Source of the DNA: Streptomyces rochei
GTDB taxonomy: Bacteria > Actinomycetota > Actinomycetes > Streptomycetales > Streptomycetaceae
Direction: 5' to 3'
Assembly: GCA_002155895.1 (NCBI GenBank)
Contig: MUMD01000033.1
Coordinates: 1-47,635, forward strand
DNA: 47,635 nt
Shown one piece after another: positions 7,875-15,134 of this stretch (the stretch's first letter is position 1; each line of letters starts with the position of its first letter). The position numbers were made by a program, and so were the translations under genes. The notes under the pieces are model-generated. The model had not been told where the DNA came from. It did not search any database and saw nothing but the letters and a program-made list of their open reading frames with translations.

Positions 7875-9533
7875 GTGGGTGCCCCGGTGTCAACGAAGAC
7901 GCGTCGACGGCGGGCTTCGGCCTGGTCTCCGCTCACAGCGCGCGTCTTCCGCGCCCTGTGGATCGCACAGCTCGTCTCCAACGTCGGCAGCTGGATGCAG
8001 ACGGTGGGCGCGCAATGGCTGCTGATCGGGCACAGTGCCGAACTGGTGACGCTCGTCCAGACCGCGTCCAGCCTGCCCGTCATGCTGCTGGCCCTGCCCT
8101 CGGGGGCGCTGGCCGACCGTTACGACCGCCGCAGAGTGCTGCTGGCCGCTCAGATCGCCATGCTGGCCGTCTCCTCCGGGCTGGCCGTCCTCGCGTTCGC
8201 CGGGAAGCTCACGCCCGGGATCCTGCTCGGCCTCACCTTCCTGATGGGGTGCGGAACCGCCCTGATGGGTCCGGCCTGGCAGGCGGTCCAACCGGAGCTG
8301 GTGGAGCGGGACATGCTCGGCGAGGCCGCCGCGCTCGGCGCCGTGAACATGAACCTTGCCCGTGCGCTCGGTCCGGCCCTCGGCGGCGCGGTCGTCGCAG
8401 CGGCGGGCGCCGGCTGGGTCTTCGCCTTCAACGCGGTGTCCTACCTGGGTATCGCCGCCGTACTCCTGTCCTGGAGGCGGCCGCGGCCCCAGGCACCCAC
8501 GGCCGGGACCGAGAGCGTCCTGACGGCCCTGGGTATCGGTCGCCGGTACGTGTGCAACGCGCCCGGGGTCCGCCGGATCCTGCTCCGCACGGTGCTGTTC
8601 ATACCCGGCGGCGCCGCGCTGTGGTCGCTGCTCCCCCTGGTCGCGAGCCGCTCCCTGGAACTGGGCTCGGGCGGGTACGGTCTGCTGCTCGGCGCGGTCG
8701 GGGTCGGCGCCGTGGGCGGTGCCTTCGTCCTGCCGGCCGTGCGACGCATCCTCGGTGCGAGCGGCACACTCGCCGCCGGTGCCGTCGTGTTCGCGGCGGT
8801 GCTGGCCGTCCTGGCGACGGTGCCGGTTCCCTGGCTGACGGTGGTCGTACTGCTCCCCGCCGGGCTGGCCTGGATCGCCGTGCTGTCCACCCTCAACGCG
8901 GCTTTCCAGGCGAGGCTCCCCGGCTGGGTGCGGGCACGGGGGCTCGCGGTGTACCTCCTGGTCTTCCAGGGCGGGCAAGCCCTGGCGGCGCCCGTGTGGG
9001 GTGCGCTGGCCGCCGGCGCGGGACTGACCGTCTCCCTGCTGGCAGCCGCCGCGTCGCTCCTGGCCTGTGCGGCGAGCACGCGCCGCTGGCCGCTGCACGC
9101 GGACGCGGTCGACCCGACGCCGTCCGACCACTGGCCCGTCCCGCCGCTGGTGTTCGTGCCGGGCCCGACCGACGGCCCGGTGCTGGTCTCGGTGTCCTAC
9201 CGGGTCGGCTCCGAGAGCAGGGCCGCGTTCACCGACCACATGACCCACGTGGCTCGTTCGCGTCGGCGCACGGGAGCCTATGCCTGGGGGCTCTACCAGG
9301 ACGGCAACGATCCGGAAAGATTCATCGAGAACTACCTGGTCGCCTCGTGGTCCGAGCATCTCGCCCAGCACCACGACCGGCTCACGGCCACCGACCGCGG
9401 GCACGAGGAGCTCGCCCGTCGCTTGTTGGTGCCGGGTACCGCACCCGAGGTGACGCATGCGTTCGACGTCACCGCCGGGCCCGTGGTGCGCGACGCCTCG
9501 AGGCCGGCCGACGGGGCCCGCACATCCCGCTGA
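7875..9533 (+). CDS. MFS transporter, MFS_3 (enterobactin-exporter-like) family
   Basis: 552 aa. Residues about 20-415 contain 10-12 predicted membrane helices, including the MFS loop GALADRYDRRRV, and match the MFS_3 'transmembrane secretion effector' family (PF05977). The C-terminal about 120 residues (from VLVSVSYRVG) form a soluble domain resembling an antibiotic-biosynthesis-monooxygenase ferredoxin fold, which is normal for this family. It probably exports a small molecule, and as last gene of the amidohydrolase set it may remove the substrate or product. The start is GTG 7875, 3 nt after the previous stop; GTG 7887 is an alternative. Confidence 0.87.
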   Translation: MGAPVSTKTRRRRASAWSPLTARVFRALWIAQLVSNVGSWMQTVGAQWLLIGHSAELVTLVQTASSLPVMLLALPSGALADRYDRRRVLLAAQIAMLAVSSGLAVLAFAGKLTPGILLGLTFLMGCGTALMGPAWQAVQPELVERDMLGEAAALGAVNMNLARALGPALGGAVVAAAGAGWVFAFNAVSYLGIAAVLLSWRRPRPQAPTAGTESVLTALGIGRRYVCNAPGVRRILLRTVLFIPGGAALWSLLPLVASRSLELGSGGYGLLLGAVGVGAVGGAFVLPAVRRILGASGTLAAGAVVFAAVLAVLATVPVPWLTVVVLLPAGLAWIAVLSTLNAAFQARLPGWVRARGLAVYLLVFQGGQALAAPVWGALAAGAGLTVSLLAAAASLLACAASTRRWPLHADAVDPTPSDHWPVPPLVFVPGPTDGPVLVSVSYRVGSESRAAFTDHMTHVARSRRRTGAYAWGLYQDGNDPERFIENYLVASWSEHLAQHHDRLTATDRGHEELARRLLVPGTAPEVTHAFDVTAGPVVRDASRPADGARTSR

Positions 9534-9570
9534 TGTCCACCCGGCAACCCGGCGGGCTGAACCGCGCGGG

Positions 9571-9999
9571 TCAGTCCCATCGGCCGGTGAGCGCGTCCAG
9601 GGTTCGGTCCAAGTCGATGTGGAAGCTCTCCGTTCCAGGCGGCACGAGAGAGACGGACCGCCGCAGGAACGCGGTGACCGGTGACTCCGCCACGTCGATC
9701 AGCGCCGCGCCGGCCGGGGACCTCAGGACGATCCGCATGGACCCCGGATGGCGACCGTGCCGGGGGATCACGAGCACGTCCCCGATGCCGACGGGGCGAC
9801 GCAGGCCCTCGATGAGCAACGAGCGGGCGAACACCCAGTCCACGGAGTCGGTTGCCGGCGCGCCGAAGGAGAGGCGGACGGCGTACGGGTCGTCCGGATC
9901 GTAAAGCAGCACCGCCGGGAGCGGGGCCGGCATCCCGCCCGGGACGCTGACGTGCACCGTCGTCCTGTGGGCGACCGACGGTTTCCGCGGATCGTTCAC
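9571..9999 (-). CDS. SsgA-like sporulation/cell-division protein
   Basis: 142 aa, the usual SALP length (SsgA family, PF04686). Family features are the small beta-rich protein with YDPDDPYAVRLSF, the WVFARSLLIEGL block, and the FLRRSVSLVPPGTE segment. SALPs occur in sporulating actinomycetes and guide septum site selection, peptidoglycan synthesis and autolysis in aerial hyphae; SsgB recruits FtsZ. Which paralogue this is cannot be told. The GTG start at 9999 has a strong GGGGGAGG ribosome site. Only 31 bp separate it from the AraC stop upstream, so the two may be co-transcribed. It converges with the MFS gene. Confidence 0.87.
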   Translation of the reverse strand: MNDPRKPSVAHRTTVHVSVPGGMPAPLPAVLLYDPDDPYAVRLSFGAPATDSVDWVFARSLLIEGLRRPVGIGDVLVIPRHGRHPGSMRIVLRSPAGAALIDVAESPVTAFLRRSVSLVPPGTESFHIDLDRTLDALTGRWD

Positions 10000-10030
10000 T
10001 TACCTCCCCCCCGGAGGAGCGGCGGGTTTC

Positions 10031-11047
10031 TCAGACATCCGTGAGCTGTGCGGAGGAGACGCGCTGCGGCGTCAGGTGTTGAGTCGCCCGCCACTCACGA
10101 GGTGCCATGCCGTAAGCGGTCCGGAACACCCGGCTGAAGTGCGCGGCGCTGGTGAAGCCCCACCGGTGTGCCACCGCGGCGATCGCGGCGTTCCTGTGCA
10201 GCGTCAGGTCGCGTCGGCATGTCTCCAGGCGACGGCGCTGAATCCATCGGCCGACTGTCGCGTCCTCACTCTCGAACAGCTTGTGCAGATAACGCAGGGA
10301 TATGTGGTGGGCCTCGGCGATGGCCTGCGGGGTCAGATCGGGATCCGCGAGGTGCCGGTCGATGAACGCCTGGATCCGCAGCAGCAGTGCCCGGTTCCCA
10401 CGGGGCGTGTCCTCGGTCGCTCGGCCCAGGACGTCGTCGGCCAGCACGTCGAGCAGATCCACCACGTTGCGTGCCATCAACTCGCCGGTGCGCGGCGCGC
10501 AGTTTCCGGCGCCGTCCACGAGTCCGGCCAGGAAGGGCGCGAGCAGACCGCCGAGAGACGTGTCGGGGCCGAGTGGACGGGCGGTCACTTGTGCCAGGTC
10601 GGACTCGCTCGGACTCAGGACGTCTTTCGGCAGAGCAAGGGACTTGGTCCGAAAGGGCTCGGGGAAGGACACCCGGAGGGGGCGTGCCACGTCGTGGACG
10701 AAGACGTCTCCGGCGGCCAGGAGCGCCACGCGGCCGTCTTGCTCCACGCGGCCGGACCCGCTGTCCAGCAACGTGACCACGATGTACCCACTCCGGCTGT
10801 CCCTCGCGACGAGTCGGTGCGTTCGCACGGCGGTCAGGGCGTCGCCGACCACGGTGACGGCCTGGAGACGCCCGAGCGGTGTGGCACTGACGGTGCCGGT
10901 GCCTGCGTCGTCCGGAGCGGTCAGGTCCACGACGCCGAGCATTCGGGACAAGGCCGCGCGCCAGTACGCACGCCGGTGTGGGGCGGAGCGCGAGTCGGGG
11001 GTGTGGCGATCGTGGAGAGGGCTGGGTTCCTGGACGTCTGGGGCCAC
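10031..11047 (-). CDS. AraC family transcriptional regulator
   Basis: 338 aa. The N-terminal part (about 60-200) resembles the AraC-binding-like sensor domain (PF14525) found in feruloyl-operon-type regulators. The C-terminal 100 residues are a double-HTH AraC domain, with the second helix pair in AAIAAVAHRWGFTSAAHFSR followed by VFRTAYGMAPREWR. The start is GTG 11047, with AAGGACAG upstream. It lies between the ABC importer operon and the SsgA-like gene, all on the minus strand. It may control the importer or the amidohydrolase set; the sequence does not decide. Confidence 0.88.
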   Translation of the reverse strand: MAPDVQEPSPLHDRHTPDSRSAPHRRAYWRAALSRMLGVVDLTAPDDAGTGTVSATPLGRLQAVTVVGDALTAVRTHRLVARDSRSGYIVVTLLDSGSGRVEQDGRVALLAAGDVFVHDVARPLRVSFPEPFRTKSLALPKDVLSPSESDLAQVTARPLGPDTSLGGLLAPFLAGLVDGAGNCAPRTGELMARNVVDLLDVLADDVLGRATEDTPRGNRALLLRIQAFIDRHLADPDLTPQAIAEAHHISLRYLHKLFESEDATVGRWIQRRRLETCRRDLTLHRNAAIAAVAHRWGFTSAAHFSRVFRTAYGMAPREWRATQHLTPQRVSSAQLTDV

Positions 11048-11160
11048 TGTTCTCTGTCCTTCGGCCGGTGTGTGCCTTCCTCCCCACCGTGCCAGCGGGA
11101 CCGGACCGGCACATCGCGTGAACCCGCTAGATCAGGTCCCCGCTCCGAAGCGACGTGGTG

Positions 11161-11976
11161 TCACCTGACGGCTCCCTCGGTGGCGCCGGCGGCGATATGG
11201 CGCTGGGCGACGACCAGCAACAGGGCCGCGGGGGCGGAGGCCAGGACCGCGGTGGCCGTGGCCGCGTTCCACTGGTCCGTGTGGGCACCGAGGTACTGGT
11301 AGACGCCGAGAGTGATCGGCTGAACGGTCTGCGTGGTGGTCAGGGTGAGGGCGAAAAGGAAGTCGCTCCAGGCGAAGAGGAAGGTGAAGACCGCAGCGGT
11401 GATCAACGCGTTGACGCTCAGCGGCAGCACCACGGAGCGGAAGACACGCAGCGGGCCGGCGCCGTCCACGCGAGCGGCGTCGATGATCTCTTCGGGGATG
11501 GTCCGCATGAACGAGTACAGGATGACGATGGCGAGAGGGGTGCCGGCGGTGGAGTCGGCGAGGATCAGACCGAGGTGGGAGTTCAGCAGACCGAGGTCGG
11601 TGTAGGCGCTGTAGAGCGCGTTCGCCACGACGATGCCGGGCACCATCTTCGTGATCAGGACCCCCAGGAGCATGAGGTCGGTACCGGGCAGGGAGAACCG
11701 TGCCAGCGCGTGGGCCGCCGGCGCGGCGAGCCCGAGGCTGAGCACCACGCTGCCGAGGGACACGATGACGCTGGTGAGGAGAGCGCGTCCCTGAGCGCGC
11801 AGTGCGACGGCATATCCGCTGAAGTCGGGCCGGAGGGGGAACCAGCCTCCTCGCAGCGTGTTCCCGTTCGGCTGGAGGGAGGCGTTCACCACCCAGTAGA
11901 CCGGGAACAGCATCAGCGCGAGGAGGACGATCCCGACCAGGGTGGACAGGAGACCGCGGCGCGGGACCCGCTTCAT
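11161..11976 (-). CDS. Carbohydrate ABC transporter permease (MalG type)
   Basis: 271 aa with six predicted membrane helices. The cytoplasmic EAA loop that docks to the ATPase is visible in EEIIDAARVDGAGPLRVFRS. The N-terminal helix followed by a periplasmic loop and WFPLRPDFSGY matches CUT1-family MalG-type permeases. ATG 11976 has GGAG upstream and starts 12 nt after its partner permease. Third gene of the binding protein-permease-permease operon, which has no ATPase gene; in Streptomyces such importers usually share the ATPase MsiK, encoded elsewhere. Confidence 0.9.
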   Translation of the reverse strand: MKRVPRRGLLSTLVGIVLLALMLFPVYWVVNASLQPNGNTLRGGWFPLRPDFSGYAVALRAQGRALLTSVIVSLGSVVLSLGLAAPAAHALARFSLPGTDLMLLGVLITKMVPGIVVANALYSAYTDLGLLNSHLGLILADSTAGTPLAIVILYSFMRTIPEEIIDAARVDGAGPLRVFRSVVLPLSVNALITAAVFTFLFAWSDFLFALTLTTTQTVQPITLGVYQYLGAHTDQWNAATATAVLASAPAALLLVVAQRHIAAGATEGAVR

Positions 11977-11988
11977 GGGCGCTCCGTC

Positions 11989-12882
11989 TCACACGTTCCG
12001 GGCGAGGCGGTCGACGCGCAGGTAGACGAGGGCGAAGAGGAGCGAGAGCGCGATGAGCACGTTGCCCAGCACGGCACCGCGCCCGAACTCGAACTGCTGG
12101 AAGGAGAGCTCGTACGCGCGGGTGGCGACGGTCTCCGTGGCGTCCGCCGGGCCCCCTCCCGTGACCACGAGGACGATGTCCAGCACCTTGACCGTGTAGA
12201 CCACGTCCAGCACGAGCACGACGCTCACCACAGGCCGCAGCAGTGGCCAGGTCACGTGGCGGAAGGACCTGACCGGTCCGGCACCGTCCAGCTTCGCTGC
12301 CTCGAACAGGTGCCCGGGGAGGCTCTGCAGGCCGCTGTGGAGGATCACCGTGTTGAAGGGGATGCCGACCCAGACGCTGACGACGATCACCGACACCAGG
12401 GCGTGTGAGGTGCTGGTGAGCCAGGGGACACCGGACGCGGAGAGGTGCAGACCGCGCAGCAGTGCGTTGACGGCACCCGTCTCGGGATCGAGCATCCGCC
12501 TCCAGGTCGTACCGGTGACGACCAGGGGCATGAGCCAGGGCAGCAGCAGAAGTCCACGCAGGATGCCACCGAGCGGGAAGCGGCGCTGAAAGAACAGCGC
12601 GAGGAACAGACCGAAGACGAACTGCCCGAGGACCGAGGCCGCGGTGAACAGGACGGTGTGCGCCAGGGCTTCGGAGAACAGCTCGGACGAAAGGATCCTC
12701 GAGTAGTTCAGCAGCCCTACGAACGGGGCGGCGCCCGTGTAGAACGTGGTGGTCGTGTACTGCTGAAAGCTCATCACGACGTTCTTGACGAGCGGATAGC
12801 CGAAGAAGAGCAGCAGATAGGCCGCGGCGGGCAGGACGAACATCCACCGGGCGAGACGCCCGGGGCCGGACAGGTCAGTCAC
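11989..12882 (-). CDS. Carbohydrate ABC transporter permease (MalF/UgpA type)
   Basis: 297 aa, six predicted membrane helices, N-terminal WMFVLPAAAYLLLFFGYPL typical of CUT1 permeases. The EAA loop is in HLFEAAKLDGAGPVRSFRHV. It starts with GTG at 12882, overlapping the end of the binding-protein gene by 8 bp, which implies translational coupling. It forms the heterodimeric channel with the downstream permease. The transported sugar is not deducible. Confidence 0.9.
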   Translation of the reverse strand: MTDLSGPGRLARWMFVLPAAAYLLLFFGYPLVKNVVMSFQQYTTTTFYTGAAPFVGLLNYSRILSSELFSEALAHTVLFTAASVLGQFVFGLFLALFFQRRFPLGGILRGLLLLPWLMPLVVTGTTWRRMLDPETGAVNALLRGLHLSASGVPWLTSTSHALVSVIVVSVWVGIPFNTVILHSGLQSLPGHLFEAAKLDGAGPVRSFRHVTWPLLRPVVSVVLVLDVVYTVKVLDIVLVVTGGGPADATETVATRAYELSFQQFEFGRGAVLGNVLIALSLLFALVYLRVDRLARNV

Positions 12883-14128
12883 CGGTCGCGATCTGCTGGG
12901 CGTGTTGCAGGGCCTGCTCCGGTGTCTGCTCCCCTGTCAGCGCGGACTGGATCGCGGTGTAGATCCCGGTCGCCGCCTTGGGCCACCTGACGCCGAGCTC
13001 CTCGGTGCGGGAGCGTGCTCGTTCCACACTCTCGACGAAGACGGCCGATGAGGGGTTCTGTTCGGCGTACCGGGCGGCTACCTCGGTGCGGGAGGGGACC
13101 GTGAAGTGCTGCTCGGCCAGAGCGAGCATGTTGGCGGAGTCATTGAGGCAGGCGAGTACCTGGGCGGCTTTCTGCTGCCGGGCCTTGGAGGGGCCTTGCG
13201 GGACGGTCCACACCTCACCGCCCAGAGGTGTGATCAGGTTCTGCCCCGTTCGGGGCACAGGGACGGGGGCTACTCCCCAGTTCAGGTCCTTGTCCGCGTT
13301 CAAAGCGGGGATCCGCCACGGACCGTTGATCATCATGGCCGTCCGCCCGGCGGCGAACTGGTCGTGGACCTCGGCCTGAGTCCAGTTCAGCACCGACTTC
13401 GACATGGACCCGCTCGACACCAGATCGACCCACAGCTGAAGCGCCTGCGCGGCCTGCGGGGTGTCCAGTTGTCTCTCGTGCCCGCCGTTGGACCACAGGA
13501 AGGGCAGGAACTGCCAGCTGCTTTCGAAGGTGGCGCTCGCGTCGACCGCCATGCCGTATCTTCCCGAGCGGGTCAGCGCGGCCGCCGACCTCTTCAGGTC
13601 GTCCCAGGTTCTCGGCACGGTGACACCGGCTTCGGCGAGCATGTCCTTGTTGTAGAAGAGGGCGACTGTGCTGACATAGGGAGCCAGCCCGTACACCTCT
13701 CCCTCGTACGTACCCGCAGACAGGATGCCCTCGGAGATGCCGGAGGTGTCGATGCCGTACGGCTCCAGCGGGGTCAGCGCGCCGGTCTGGGCGATCTGCT
13801 GGAGGTCGGCGTTGTCCAGCATCAGCAGGTCGGGAAGGGCCCGCGAAGAGGCTTGCCGCAGCACTCTGGGAACGAGCGATGCCGGTGGGACGCTCGTGTG
13901 CTCCACCTTGACGCCGGCCGCCTTGCCGCAGGTCGCCAGCATGTCGTTCCACTGGGCGTGCTCGGACGTGTCGGTGTAGTAGTCGAGCACGGTGATGGAG
14001 GTGACCTCGTCCCCGGCGGACTCGACGCCGGACCCGTCGACGCATCCGGTGATGGCCGAAGTGAGCGCGAGAATGGCGGCCAAGTGGGTGGAGACGCGCC
14101 ATGCCCGCCGTCCGGCCGGTGAGATCAT
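12875..14128 (-). CDS. ABC transporter extracellular sugar-binding lipoprotein
   Basis: 417 aa. An N-terminal basic region and hydrophobic stretch end in the lipobox SAITGC with Cys29 as the lipidation site. The body is a family 1 extracellular solute-binding protein: early VLDYYTD strand, the GLAPYVSTVALFYNKDML hinge block, TWDDLK, and the FAAGRTAMMINGPW block. It is anchored outside the membrane and delivers ligand to the two permeases downstream. The ATG at 14128 has AAGGGCACC upstream. The first gene of a three-gene operon; a possible -10 hexamer lies at 14233-14238. Confidence 0.9.
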   Translation of the reverse strand: MISPAGRRAWRVSTHLAAILALTSAITGCVDGSGVESAGDEVTSITVLDYYTDTSEHAQWNDMLATCGKAAGVKVEHTSVPPASLVPRVLRQASSRALPDLLMLDNADLQQIAQTGALTPLEPYGIDTSGISEGILSAGTYEGEVYGLAPYVSTVALFYNKDMLAEAGVTVPRTWDDLKRSAAALTRSGRYGMAVDASATFESSWQFLPFLWSNGGHERQLDTPQAAQALQLWVDLVSSGSMSKSVLNWTQAEVHDQFAAGRTAMMINGPWRIPALNADKDLNWGVAPVPVPRTGQNLITPLGGEVWTVPQGPSKARQQKAAQVLACLNDSANMLALAEQHFTVPSRTEVAARYAEQNPSSAVFVESVERARSRTEELGVRWPKAATGIYTAIQSALTGEQTPEQALQHAQQIATGD

Positions 14129-14232
14129 GCTGGTGCCCTTACCGAGTGACTGTTCGAAGCTGAGGTCGTACCGCGGAGGTGGGGCTTCAAGGGCCGTCGG
14201 GCTCGCCCGGACCGGTGATTGTGTTCGAATGC

Positions 14233-14238
14233 ATCCTA
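14233..14238 (-). promoter_or_regulatory. Possible -10 box for ABC importer operon
   Basis: On the minus strand the hexamer reads TAGGAT, a good match to the vegetative Streptomyces -10 consensus, about 105 nt before the binding-protein start. The -35 region is poor (GTAGTG at 17-nt spacing), so activation by a regulator would be needed if this is the promoter. Confidence 0.3.
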
Positions 14239-14308
14239 AATGGTCCCGGAGGGCTCACTACGCGGGGCGTTCCCGAGGCGGGATTTCGGACGGTGGTCGT
14301 CGCGGTCG

Positions 14309-15046
14309 TCAGAGACACCGGCTCTGCTCGGCGGCTTCGAGGATCATCGCCACCACGGCGTCGGGCTGGGACATGAGCACGGCGTGCGATCCGTCCAGCA
14401 TGTGCTCGGCTGCTGCCATGCGCTGGGCCATGAAGCGCTGGGCGGTGGGGTTGAGTATCCGGTCGGCGGTCGCGATCGCGTACCAGGACGGTGTGGAGGT
14501 CCAGGCCGGCCTGCCCGATCTGCCGGTCAGCGCGTCGCAGGCGATCGGGCGTTGGGCGACGGCCAGTGCCTCTGTGACGAGGGGCGGGAGGTCGGCCGCG
14601 TACGCCTGGGGGAACAGGTCCTCGCGAAGGCGGATGCCGCGTTCAGGGCGACCGGACGTGCGCGCGGGGAGGTCCGCGGTGACGATCGCACCGGCCCCCG
14701 GCGCGGGGGCGAAGCGGTTCACGACGTCCAGGACGCACTCGCCCGTGTCGAGACCGAAGGCCGCGACGTAGCACAGGGCCACGACGTTGTCGGTGTCGGT
14801 GGCGGCCTGTGTGATGACCGCGCCGCCGTAGTCGTGGCCGACCAGCACGACGGGGACGTCGATGCCCTGGACCACGCTTCTGATCCAGGCGGCGTCCTGT
14901 GCCAGATCACGCAGTGGGTTCGCCGGGGCGAGTACCGTCCGTCCGTCAATGTGAAGGAGGGCTATGACCTCCGCCCACGACGACGCGTCCGTGAACGCAC
15001 CGTGCACGAGCACGATGGTCGGCGATGGGCGGCTGGGTCCGTGCAT
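14309..15046 (-). CDS. Alpha/beta hydrolase with Asp at the nucleophile elbow
   Basis: 245 aa. The fold is clear: strand plus oxyanion loop IVLVHGAFTDASSW, nucleophile elbow GHDYGG, a later ATADRILNP acid loop, and a C-terminal GSHAVLMSQP with the catalytic His. Close family members (salicylate-esterase/dienelactone-type hydrolases) have GHSYGG; here residue 72 is Asp. Asp nucleophiles are typical of epoxide hydrolases and haloalkane dehalogenases, so the reaction may differ from ester hydrolysis. The start at 15046 is preferred over 15100 because GGAGGTC lies just upstream. It is transcribed the same way as the LAL regulator, 88 bp downstream of it. Confidence 0.85.
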   Translation of the reverse strand: MHGPSRPSPTIVLVHGAFTDASSWAEVIALLHIDGRTVLAPANPLRDLAQDAAWIRSVVQGIDVPVVLVGHDYGGAVITQAATDTDNVVALCYVAAFGLDTGECVLDVVNRFAPAPGAGAIVTADLPARTSGRPERGIRLREDLFPQAYAADLPPLVTEALAVAQRPIACDALTGRSGRPAWTSTPSWYAIATADRILNPTAQRFMAQRMAAAEHMLDGSHAVLMSQPDAVVAMILEAAEQSRCL

Positions 15047-15134
15047 GCCGGTGACCTCCGACGGGCTGGGGGGATCCCTCAACCAAGCGTGTCCGGTCAC
15101 AGCGTCGCATCGCGTGAACGTACCAATCTTGTCG

